DNA of 32,402 nt from CAYSPU01 sp964432995 (GTDB taxonomy: Bacteria; Verrucomicrobiota; Verrucomicrobiia; Limisphaerales; JAHDYP01). The notes under the pieces were generated by a model. It made no database searches. It was not told the DNA's origin and saw only the letters and a list, made by a program, of their open reading frames with translations. Below, piece after piece: positions 14,411 to 22,120 of this stretch; the stretch's first letter is position 1; the number at the start of each line of letters is the position of its first letter. The position numbers were made by a program, and so were the translations under genes. The DNA lies in the NCBI GenBank assembly GCA_964432995.1, contig CAYSPU010000027.1, positions 1 to 32,402 of the forward strand, written 5' to 3'.

Positions 14411-15667
14411 TTACATGAGCAGGAAAGAGGGCTCCTTCGCACGCTTGTGAGGTGCACCCCTATAGCCGCGGATTGGTCCATCCTGGGAGACCTTGATCCC
14501 GAGTCCCAGCCGGCTGAGCTCCTGAGCCGCAGCCAGGCGGCCACCCCCGGAACTGCCTCCTTTGATTCTTAGAATCGCTCCCACGGCAAGAACTCTGCCG
14601 CGGTGACTCATCAAAGTGGCGCCGTCAATCGCCAGAAGCTCTTGTCTGAACCGCCGGTCGAGTGAATTGAAGTGCTTCCGACCAATCATCGCGCGGAGGG
14701 CCTTTGTCTTGGGTGAAACAGCCGGTCGCAGATAGTCGCCTTTCTTGGTGGCAATCCGCTTCCAGCGGGTTCGCAGGTTCGCGCTCGTCACGAGGCCGAT
14801 GGCCGCTCCGGTGCGAGCAAATGACGCATCGAGTGCGCTCTCGTAAATTGCCCGACGCAGTCTGGGGTTGTTTTTCGGGGCCTTCATCTGGGTGAGCGCG
14901 GGTGTGTGTGCGAGAAAGCTCCAGTCTCCGCGTCGCTTGACGAAGATCAACTGTTGGTCCCGGAAGATAAGAATTTCACCGGATCTGTTGAGTGCCATCG
15001 CGATGCGACCGCTCTTTGCCCAGTGGGCGATGGCAGCGTGGCGGTACGGGGCGAAGGTTGGAGCGACGCGGGGGCGTGGGAGTGGTGCGTAGCCCTTAAC
15101 CATGCCGTCGTAGTCGGAAAGGAGCATCGTGTCGGTGCCGTTACTAAGAACTGCGCAGAAATCTTCACGCCTGATTTTGTCAAGATGAACGCTGCTATTG
15201 GACGGGCGGGCGACGAAGCCGATGGCGGCGGAGATGGGGCGACCTTCGTACGAGCGGGTCGCCCATGCGGCAAACTGGTCGAGGGCCATGAGAACGGCTG
15301 CCTCTTGGGAGACGCGTGTACAGACTGATTTCGCGATGACCCGGCGCTTAGCTGCGTCCAAGAGGTCTGCTCGGTGCTCGGCGGTGGTGCGTTCGGGGAA
15401 TTGGGAGAAGAGGTCGGCAAACGAGGACATCACCTTGAATTCAGTTACGGCTGCGTCCTGGTCTGCGGCGAACGGCTGACTGCGCGCAATGACCAGCCTG
15501 TAAGCGGACTGCTGCGATGGCTTGATCGCGATTCGACATTGGTTCCGCCGGGCTACGAGTTGCCGTTGTCCGGCTGCTGGCTCAGCGCGGCGCTCGATGG
15601 ACGCGCCTGGAAAGAACGGCAAGAGGTGCTCAGAGACAATGGAGCGGAAGTCCCGTTTGGCTATCAT
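14411..15667 (-). CDS. DAC-domain (DisA_N-like) protein with N-terminal sensor region
   Basis: The last third (about 268-400) of this 418-residue protein looks like a diadenylate cyclase (DAC) domain. It has a helix around RRAIYESALDASFARTGAAIGLV, the substrate motif Asp-Gly-Ala (348-350), then RVLAVGAIL, GSSGGGRLAAAQELS (371-385) and IKVSQDGPI (391-399). The canonical second motif Arg-His-Arg reads Gly-Arg-Leu here, so synthesis of c-di-AMP is uncertain. The first two-thirds have no name I can prove; a segment at 105-195 (ALDQFAAWATRSYEGRPISAAIGF) resembles sensor domains described with DAC proteins in conflict systems. No membrane segment is seen. It lies 28 bp after hsdS and 10 bp before scar 2. 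A nucleotide-signal sensor tied to restriction is plausible but unproven. Confidence 0.75.
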   Translation of the reverse strand: MIAKRDFRSIVSEHLLPFFPGASIERRAEPAAGQRQLVARRNQCRIAIKPSQQSAYRLVIARSQPFAADQDAAVTEFKVMSSFADLFSQFPERTTAEHRADLLDAAKRRVIAKSVCTRVSQEAAVLMALDQFAAWATRSYEGRPISAAIGFVARPSNSSVHLDKIRREDFCAVLSNGTDTMLLSDYDGMVKGYAPLPRPRVAPTFAPYRHAAIAHWAKSGRIAMALNRSGEILIFRDQQLIFVKRRGDWSFLAHTPALTQMKAPKNNPRLRRAIYESALDASFARTGAAIGLVTSANLRTRWKRIATKKGDYLRPAVSPKTKALRAMIGRKHFNSLDRRFRQELLAIDGATLMSHRGRVLAVGAILRIKGGSSGGGRLAAAQELSRLGLGIKVSQDGPIRGYRGAPHKRAKEPSFLLM

Positions 15668-15695
15668 GGCATCGTTCTCGGGGTTGTGGGTTGAT

Positions 15696-16910
15696 TCATA
15701 CGGCGATGTCTCCGCTCATCAGCCGCGGCAACAACATGTCGCGCGCGGTGCGGAGCTTTTGGCTCTGTAGCTGCAAGACCTCGCGCTGGTCAATCAGCGG
15801 CTCAACAAACTCGCGGAAGTTGCGCTGAAGGCGCGGAGGCGGAACCAGAATCTCCGCACCCGCGAGAACTCTTGCGTTCGCATTGGGTTGCGCCGCGCCG
15901 CCAACTCGTGACTGGACGTAGCTCTTGTAAGCTTCCGACTCGACGAACACCCCAACCATCAAGTTGTCGGCGTCGGCCCCCAGTCGCAGCCGAACGAGGT
16001 ATGATGCGAACACCGCTTCCGGATGCCGTTTGTGCAATCGCTTAGCGTAGCCGACCGTTGCGCCAGTGCGGGCAACGACGATGTCCCCTTCCCGAAGGCG
16101 GAACTTCTCCAACCGCTCCTCCTCAATCGGGCAATGCGGGACGGCACTCCAATCAATGAAGTCCGGGACAATATCGGTGATCCGAAGAAACTTCGGGCCA
16201 ACTTCTTCGTGCNNNNNNNNNNCACTTGCCGTGTAACCGTAGTCAATGGATTCGCAGAGCACCGCCAAAGGCTTGCGTTCCCAGCCTTCCGGGACTCCGT
16301 TGATGACGCGGGTGTGTTCGTGGCCAGGGAAGCGGAGGCGGTCGAACCATTCCTCATACAGCAAGCGCGCCGCCTTTTCCAACAGCCCCATCCGTCGCCG
16401 GTTGTTCTCCATCGCCTCGTCGTAGGCGGAGAGGATTGATGCTATAGCCTGCTGCTGTTCGCGAGATTTCGGGACAAGAAACTGAATGTCCTCGAACTTC
16501 GACTTGCTGACAATCGGTGTAGCGGCTCCGCCTCCCAAGCCCCTCACGACATCGACGTTGTGGCAAAGCAGATAGTAAATGAACTTCGGATCGGAATCTC
16601 TATTGGCGACGACCGAATTGATTTGCTGGTTTGTCAGGCACTCTGACGGTGCGAGTGCACACTTTCCAATCGTTGCCCCAATGCACGTGAACATCACTGT
16701 GTCAGCCGGAATGAACTGATTGGGGAGAGCCGCGTTTGCTGAGTCAGTGACTGTGCGTTCTGTGCTTCGGCAGTAGTAATGGTTGTATTCGAGGTCGCTC
16801 GGCGTTACGAACGGGTATTCTCCTCCAAAGAACTCTTGGCGACTCGTCGGCGGCGTCTTGCCAGTCACAACGCGGCCCAATTGGGAGATTCGCTTCAGCT
16901 CGAGAGTCAT
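15696..16910 (-). CDS. hsdS: Type I restriction-modification specificity subunit S (contains assembly gap)
   Basis: HsdS selects the target sequence for the M2S methylase and the R2M2S nuclease. The protein of about 404 residues shows two target-recognition domains: TRD1 (about 1-150, with YPFVTPSDLEY and IGATIGKCAL) and TRD2 (about 206-370, with KFLRITDI and RTGATVGYAKR). They are joined by a conserved helix (NNRRRMGLLEKAARLLYEEWFDRLRFPG). A second conserved helix ends in RTARDMLLPRLMSGDIAV. The start overlaps the hsdM stop by 4 bp (ATGA). A 10-N gap falls in TRD2; the frame happens to stay open, but the true residues there are unknown. The C-terminal 13 residues are the part repeated in the two scars. 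Identity is certain; the recognition sequence cannot be told. Confidence 0.93.
   Translation of the reverse strand: MTLELKRISQLGRVVTGKTPPTSRQEFFGGEYPFVTPSDLEYNHYYCRSTERTVTDSANAALPNQFIPADTVMFTCIGATIGKCALAPSECLTNQQINSVVANRDSDPKFIYYLLCHNVDVVRGLGGGAATPIVSKSKFEDIQFLVPKSREQQQAIASILSAYDEAMENNRRRMGLLEKAARLLYEEWFDRLRFPGHEHTRVINGVPEGWERKPLAVLCESIDYGYTASXXXXHEEVGPKFLRITDIVPDFIDWSAVPHCPIEEERLEKFRLREGDIVVARTGATVGYAKRLHKRHPEAVFASYLVRLRLGADADNLMVGVFVESEAYKSYVQSRVGGAAQPNANARVLAGAEILVPPPRLQRNFREFVEPLIDQREVLQLQSQKLRTARDMLLPRLMSGDIAV
16213..16222. other. Assembly gap inside hsdS TRD2
   Basis: Ten N characters interrupt the second target-recognition domain of hsdS. The frame is conserved across them, which may be coincidence. 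The gap length is probably a placeholder. Confidence 0.95.
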
Positions 16911-19186
16911 ACCCCCAACTCCTCGAAGTTCTTCTGAATTGTCTCGGCCAGTTCCACGGCCTCGGCGTTCAGTGCGGCGAGTTCCTCGTGGATATCCGTG
17001 ATGGCCTGCTCGAAGTCGAAGCCCTCGTCCACTTCGGCCGGAGCGACGCCGACATAGCGGCCGGGGGTGAGGCTCCAGTCGGTGGCGGCGATGTCGGCCC
17101 GCGTGACGACTTTGACGAGGCCGGGCACGGGCTGCATCTCCGCCTTGGGGAAGCGGTCGTGCAGCCAGGCGATGTGCCGGTGGAAATATGAGGCGAGTTT
17201 CAGTTGTTCGACCGCACCGCGTCTGGCGGCATCGAGGTTTTTCACCAATCGGCGGACCTCGCGTGAATTGAAGCCCGCCTCACCCTCACCCCGGCCCTCT
17301 CCCAGGGGGAGAGGGAGATCGGCGGCCAGAGTGGCGAGGCGTGGCTCCCCTCTCCCGGTGGGAGAGGGGCTGGGGGTGAGGGTGCTGGCGGTAGCGGCAA
17401 CGCGCGACGCCAGCTTGTAGAGGAGGTCCACCTGCTTAATGAGCCCCTTGGCCCGCTCGGCGACGGGGTCGAAGGCCTTGCGGGCGGCGTGCTGCTGTTC
17501 GTTGGTGGCGGGCGGGTTTTTGCCGGTCTTCTTCTCGAAGGCCGCGAGGTCGGCGAGCAGCGCCTTGGCGTCGTCGGCGCAGGCTTTCCGCGCCTCGCCG
17601 AGTTCAGTCAGCGTGTCGGTGAGGGCTTTCACCTCCTCAGTGTCCAAGTCGCGTTGCCCCTCACCCCGGCCCTCTCCCCGCTCGTTCCTCGCGGGGCGAG
17701 GGAGCGATTCACGAACCGCCTTGGCCAGGGCGGCGAACGGGGCATCGAGGGCCGCGAGCGCGGTGTCGAATGCGGTGATTGTCTCCGGTACGGCCGCGCA
17801 CTCGGCGGCGTGGCGCTTGAAGTAATCTCGCACCAGGGCGAGGAAGCGGTCGCGCTGGCCGCGGTAGAGCCAGACGATGGCGGTGAGGTTGCGCATCTGC
17901 TCGGGCGTGAACTCGTGGACCTTGCGCGAGCCCTTCATGAGTTGGCCGAGGCTGCGGGCGTCCAGCATGAGCACAGTGTCCGGCCCCCTCACCCCGGCCC
18001 TCTCCCCCGATGGGGGAGAGGGAGTCGAGGACTTGCTGCGGGCAAAAAACCAGAGCTCGCAGGGAACCGTCCTGGTGTAGAAGAAGCCGCTGCGGATGGA
18101 GATCATCACGTCCACGTCGCCCGTTTCCACGATCTTCTGGCGGACGATCTTCTCGTCGTTCCCGGCGCTGGACGCCTGCGACGACATCACGAAGCCGGCG
18201 CGGCCTGTGTCGCTCAGGTAGCTCCAGAAATAGGAAATCCAGAGGTAGTTGCCGTTGGACACTTTCTTGGCCTTGTTGACGCCGGGGAGACCGAACGGCA
18301 GACGCGGGTCTTTCGCGATGCGCTCCGCATCCACGAGGTCCACGTTGAAGGGCGGATTGGCCATGACGAAGTCGCACTTACCGGCCAGGTTGTGCTCGTC
18401 CTGGTAGTAGGTGATGGCCTCGGCGATTCTGCCCTCCAGCCCGTGGACGGCGAGGTTCATCTTGGCGATGCGGATGGTGTCACGGTTTTTCTCCTGGCCG
18501 TAGAACACGACCTTGCGTGAGGTGTCCCCGCCGGTGTTCTCAATGAAGTGGCTGGATTGAACGAACATGCCGCCCGAGCCGCAGGCCGGATCAAAGACTG
18601 TGCCGTGGTCCGGCTCGATGACGTTGACGATGGTCTGGACGAGGGACGACGGGGTGAAGAACTCGCCGTTGTCGTGGGCCTTCTGGATGGAAAACTTGGC
18701 GAGGAAGTACTCGTAGATGCGCCCGAACACATCACCGGTAGCGCGCTTGATCTGCTCACTGTTGAACAGGCGCATCAGGTCTTCGAGGACCTTCGGTTCG
18801 AAGATGCCGTAGTCTTTCGGCAGCACGCCCTGGAGCGGCTCGAAGTCCGCCTCGATGGCGGTCATGGCCTCCGTGACAAGCTTTGGCAGGCCGGCAGGAT
18901 CCACGCTGGCTTGGTCCATGATGGAATCGTAGCGGGCCGATTCGGGCAGCCAGAGAGCCCGGCGGCGGATGTAGTCGGCCGGCTGGACTTTCCGTTTGGG
19001 CATCCGACCGGCCGCCTGGTCGTCCGCGATCTGCTTCGCGGCGGCATCGAAACGGTTGGCGGCGTGGCGGAGGAAGATCACGCCCAGGACGGGCATGAAG
19101 TAGTCGCTCGACGTCAGTTTGGAATTGGCGCGGAGATTATCGGCGGCTTCCCAGAGGTCGGATTCGAACTGCGGAAGGTTATCCAT
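16907..19186 (-). CDS. hsdM: Type I restriction-modification methyltransferase subunit M
   Basis: This 759-residue N6-adenine methyltransferase protects host DNA and forms the core of the restriction complex. From the ATG at 19186 it has an HsdM N-terminal helical domain (LPQFESDLWEAADNLRAN), SAM motif I DPACGSGG (199-206), and catalytic NPPF (277-280). An in-frame ATG exists 93 bp upstream, but it lies within the preceding gene's end and adds unrelated residues. The C-terminal part is long and helical, and holds four in-frame palindromic repeats that add Pro/Gly/Arg/Glu-rich stretches (such as PSPPSGERAGVRG and LPLGEGRGEGE), so it is longer than common HsdM proteins. It starts the operon and overlaps hsdS by 4 bp. 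Confidence 0.95.
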   Translation of the reverse strand: MDNLPQFESDLWEAADNLRANSKLTSSDYFMPVLGVIFLRHAANRFDAAAKQIADDQAAGRMPKRKVQPADYIRRRALWLPESARYDSIMDQASVDPAGLPKLVTEAMTAIEADFEPLQGVLPKDYGIFEPKVLEDLMRLFNSEQIKRATGDVFGRIYEYFLAKFSIQKAHDNGEFFTPSSLVQTIVNVIEPDHGTVFDPACGSGGMFVQSSHFIENTGGDTSRKVVFYGQEKNRDTIRIAKMNLAVHGLEGRIAEAITYYQDEHNLAGKCDFVMANPPFNVDLVDAERIAKDPRLPFGLPGVNKAKKVSNGNYLWISYFWSYLSDTGRAGFVMSSQASSAGNDEKIVRQKIVETGDVDVMISIRSGFFYTRTVPCELWFFARSKSSTPSPPSGERAGVRGPDTVLMLDARSLGQLMKGSRKVHEFTPEQMRNLTAIVWLYRGQRDRFLALVRDYFKRHAAECAAVPETITAFDTALAALDAPFAALAKAVRESLPRPARNERGEGRGEGQRDLDTEEVKALTDTLTELGEARKACADDAKALLADLAAFEKKTGKNPPATNEQQHAARKAFDPVAERAKGLIKQVDLLYKLASRVAATASTLTPSPSPTGRGEPRLATLAADLPLPLGEGRGEGEAGFNSREVRRLVKNLDAARRGAVEQLKLASYFHRHIAWLHDRFPKAEMQPVPGLVKVVTRADIAATDWSLTPGRYVGVAPAEVDEGFDFEQAITDIHEELAALNAEAVELAETIQKNFEELGV
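17281..17316 (+). repeat. Palindromic GC-rich repeat inside hsdM, copy 1
   Basis: The sequence runs from caccctcaccccggccctct through cccagggggagaggg. It can fold on itself (ccctctccc/gggagaggg). It lies in frame in hsdM and encodes part of LPLPLGEGRGEGE. An inverted copy starts 31 bp further on. Confidence 0.85.
17347..17384 (-). repeat. Palindromic GC-rich repeat inside hsdM, copy 2 (inverted)
   Basis: This is the reverse complement of the same element: cccctctcccggtgggagag, then gggctgggggtgagggtg. With copy 1 it forms a long inverted pair (17281-17384) and encodes TLTPSPSPTGRGE in HsdM. Confidence 0.85.
17657..17703 (+). repeat. Palindromic GC-rich repeat inside hsdM, copy 3
   Basis: It starts cccctcaccccggccctctc and ends gcggggcgaggga, with a variant central loop (cgctcgttcctcg). 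It is in frame and encodes about RPARNERGEGRGEGQ of HsdM. Confidence 0.8.
17984..18025 (+). repeat. Palindromic GC-rich repeat inside hsdM, copy 4
   Basis: The element reads ccccctcaccccggccctct, then cccccgatgggggagaggga. It is a near-perfect stem-loop, in frame, and encodes about TPSPPSGERAGVRGP of HsdM, shortly after the catalytic domain. Confidence 0.85.
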
Positions 19187-19208
19187 TGGACATCTGAAGG
19201 TGGAGAGC

Positions 19209-21545
19209 TCAGTTGCTGAAGCAGAACCCCGTGGCTTGGACCTGAGTGCCATCGGGCATGGTGTACGGTGTCGTACCAAAGTTCACAGTGACGTTCACGC
19301 CGTTGGCAAAGGCCGTCTGCTGGACGCTCCGATCCTTCGTCAGGAAACGGTGATCGGTCATTTCCTGGTAGCCGACCCGGCGCACATGGGGGCAGGTGTT
19401 GGTGTAACTCTGCGCGAAGCGGGCCTGCTCCTGTTCCCAGAGCCGCCGGTCGAACATGAACATGGGCGGCACGCCGTACAGCACGTTGAAGAGGTCGCGC
19501 TTGTCCCAGAGCGCCGGCAGCTTGTTGTTGTAGTCGCCCCAATACCATTGCGCCACCACACAGTCGTGATAGACCAGTTCCCAGAGCGGGAGGCGATAGG
19601 CGTGGCCGAGCTGGAACTTGGCGACGGCCTCCGGGACGTTGGTCCAGATCTGGCTCATCCGCCGGCCGGCGTCCGGTACCCGATACGGTCCCAGGCTCAA
19701 CATGCCCTCGAAGTAATGGACGAACGGCACCGCCGCGTCGTGCCCCGTCTCGCATCCCGCGACCAGGTGTTGGTCTTCGGAGACGTAGCGGAGCAGCTCC
19801 ATCTTCCATTTCCGGCTCTCGGTCCGCGTCATCGGATGCTCCGGGTGATAGCACTCGTGCCAGGGAGCCGCGGTGGTCGTGTCGATGAACCGGCAGCGGT
19901 AGGGATGGGTGGCGAGTTCGGCGGGAATGCGTTCACGAGCATAGCGTAGGGCCTGGCGATCGCAGATGACGCCGCAAGGGACCATCGATCCGTCCCGGGT
20001 TTCGACGCCCCACCCCTTGATCCACTCCCCGCGGCGGTTGAAGATGATGTCCTGCGGCCAGGCGTTGGTGGTCCAATCCGAGTGAATCCACTGGAGGCGG
20101 GCGAAGTTCGTGGGGGCCATGACGTCCTGGTAGATGTCATAGCGGCTGGTGAGCACGCCGAGGTCGTTGAGGGTTTTCAGGTTCTCCGGGGATTGACGGT
20201 TGCTCCACAGGATGCGCTCGATGCCGGCAGCCTGCAGTTCGCGCACGAGGGGCACCGCGTTCCGGTCCCAGCACCAGACGTTCACCGCCCCAACGAGCAG
20301 GTCCACGTTGGGGTTGGACTGGCGCTTCTCCTCGAGGGTCTTGAGCAAGCCCGTCTGCCGGGCGTAGGCCCGGTACCGTTTGGCCATGGCCACGTGCCCG
20401 CCATGATCCAGAAACACGTAGCGCAGCCTGCGGGTCTCGCCGAACTGGCCCCGCTGCGCTTCCCACTCGGGCACAATGACCAGTCGTCCTTCCAAGCGAT
20501 CGACGCGAATCGAGGCGTCGTCCGGCGTCTCGAGGATGGCCATGGCCCCGTTCGTGCCGTCGGTCACGCCAAAGAAGGCCATGCAGATGCCGTGGCCGCC
20601 GTAGGCAATCAGATGGAGCGGCGAAATGGTGGGGTCGTCCACGGGATAGGAGATGCCTTCGTTCATGGGGACGACCAGGTAGTCGCCGGGTTCGCCGAGG
20701 AACGGGTGGGGGAAGCGGAGGTTGGCGGGCATGTCACCGGGAGCGGACACTTCGACCAACAGCTCGGGCCGGTCGCCCTCGAGCTGGAGCACCGCGGCGA
20801 CGTCAAGGCCGCTGCCGCCATGGAGGAAGTCACACCGCAGGCGGCCGTCACGCACCGTGGCATTCTTGACGAAGCAGTCGCCGGAAAAGGGCCTCTGCGT
20901 CCATTGCCGTCCGGCGGGGAGCTGTTGGACCGACAGCGTGGCCTCGGCCGTGTGAAAGGTGACCTCGACGGCGCGGTTGCGGAGCGTGAGTGTCGGCGGC
21001 AGGTCGCTTGGGCGCGCCGCCAGGACGTTGCCTCCGCGAGTTGCCGCGTAGTCGTCCACCCAGATCGTGGCCGGACCGTATCCGATCAAGCGGGGCTGGG
21101 CTCGGGCGACGTGGGCCGGGACGACGACGCGGCTGCGCAAGTGTTGCCAATCGGGACCTGCGGAAGCGGTGCGCTCGCCGTAGGCCCACGCGACGACCTT
21201 GCCCTGGGCGTCCCAGGTCGAGACGCACAAGGTGGCCGAGCCGCCACCCTGCACGCGGACCCAGCACTCGAGTTCCACGAGGTCCCCCGGCTGGACCTCG
21301 AGGCGCAGGTCTGGTTCGAGGCTCCAGTCCTCGGCGCCGCGGTGTTCGAGGCGCAGGGCGGCCCGGCCGCCGCGGACGCATTCGCTGTCGGGCGCCGCGG
21401 CGATCCCTTGCGCCGCGCGGGCCCATGTCCGCCAACCGTCCAGGCCGGACTCGAACCCGCCGTTGCGGACCACGTGATCAGCCGCCGCCGCCAGAGCAAA
21501 TGAGACCATGAGGACGAGGGAGAGCACATATCCGTGCATGAGCAT
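19209..21545 (-). CDS. Secreted glycoside-hydrolase-like protein with N-terminal carbohydrate-binding-like domain
   Basis: This 778-residue protein is probably exported. A signal peptide is visible (MLMHGYVLSLVLMVSFALAA). Upstream open sequence on the same frame is repeat-derived, so I start at the ATG at 21545; 21539 is an alternative. After the signal, a jelly-roll domain of the CBM4/9 type starts (VVRNGGFESGLDGW) and runs to about 160. The large remainder resembles the GH101/GH129-related group, with a beta-sandwich part and a barrel region containing VWCWDRNAVPLVREL, RFIDTTTAAPWHECYHPEH and GCETGHDAAVPF. I cannot fix the family or the substrate; a host or algal glycan is possible. It ends 22 bp before hsdM and may read into it. 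Confidence 0.7.
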   Translation of the reverse strand: MLMHGYVLSLVLMVSFALAAAADHVVRNGGFESGLDGWRTWARAAQGIAAAPDSECVRGGRAALRLEHRGAEDWSLEPDLRLEVQPGDLVELECWVRVQGGGSATLCVSTWDAQGKVVAWAYGERTASAGPDWQHLRSRVVVPAHVARAQPRLIGYGPATIWVDDYAATRGGNVLAARPSDLPPTLTLRNRAVEVTFHTAEATLSVQQLPAGRQWTQRPFSGDCFVKNATVRDGRLRCDFLHGGSGLDVAAVLQLEGDRPELLVEVSAPGDMPANLRFPHPFLGEPGDYLVVPMNEGISYPVDDPTISPLHLIAYGGHGICMAFFGVTDGTNGAMAILETPDDASIRVDRLEGRLVIVPEWEAQRGQFGETRRLRYVFLDHGGHVAMAKRYRAYARQTGLLKTLEEKRQSNPNVDLLVGAVNVWCWDRNAVPLVRELQAAGIERILWSNRQSPENLKTLNDLGVLTSRYDIYQDVMAPTNFARLQWIHSDWTTNAWPQDIIFNRRGEWIKGWGVETRDGSMVPCGVICDRQALRYARERIPAELATHPYRCRFIDTTTAAPWHECYHPEHPMTRTESRKWKMELLRYVSEDQHLVAGCETGHDAAVPFVHYFEGMLSLGPYRVPDAGRRMSQIWTNVPEAVAKFQLGHAYRLPLWELVYHDCVVAQWYWGDYNNKLPALWDKRDLFNVLYGVPPMFMFDRRLWEQEQARFAQSYTNTCPHVRRVGYQEMTDHRFLTKDRSVQQTAFANGVNVTVNFGTTPYTMPDGTQVQATGFCFSN

Positions 21546-22120
21546 GCCGTGGAAGCCGGAGCCGTAGGCGCCAAAGTCCGTCGGCGCTGAATCCCGCTTG
21601 TTTGAAGGGAAAGTGCGCGGACTGACGGCCGCGGCCGAGAGGTTCATGGCAAGCCGCCACATCCAAGGAGAGGATGCGCGTTGGGGCGATGAACCGCCAA
21701 GCCCTGAGGTAGGGACGCCCGGCTCGGGCGTCCGCCAAGCACGTGCACCTCTCTGGGCAACTGGCGGACGGCCGAGGCCGTGCGAACCCCTCACCCGGCT
21801 ACGCCACCCTCTCCCCCTCGGAGGGGGAGAGGGACGGGGCGAGGAGGGCAGACGCATGGCAGGGTTCATGGAAAGGCCGCACCTCCAGAGTCTGGACGCG
21901 CGCTGGGTCCGCGCGGATTCCTGGCAGAGCGCCGAACAATGGCGTGGTGAGAATGTGGCACACGACGAGGAGAACACCCACCATGGCTGGGGAGCGAAGG
22001 ATGGCAGATCCGCTGCACAGCCGGAGACTACCACGCCGCCAGCGGGCGATCCAACCCCTCTCCGATTGTGACCTTGTCGCCCCATTCCCTGACGGGTAGC
22101 TTGCCGCACGTGCGCCTCCG
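21546..22120. other. Divergent intergenic region with a palindromic repeat
   Basis: Between the minus-strand glycosidase-like gene and the plus-strand CXXCH/PD40/TPR gene there is no supported gene. The minus-strand frame is open here only because of GC-rich repeat sequence. It holds the repeat at 21787-21848 and a small gggcgtcc-type inverted motif near 21714-21735. Both promoters must lie here; I could not place them. Confidence 0.65.
21787..21848 (+). repeat. Palindromic GC-rich repeat, intergenic copy
   Basis: This is the same family as the four copies in hsdM: cccctcacccggctacgcca, then ccctctccccctcggagggg, then gagagggacggggcgagg. It forms a strong stem-loop. As an intergenic copy it shows the element is dispersed and not an hsdM feature. 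Confidence 0.8.

Noticed and set aside
21546..22109. N-terminal extension of the glycosidase-like gene
   Set aside because: The extra ~188 residues are translated repeat and low-complexity sequence. A signal peptide begins at 21545.
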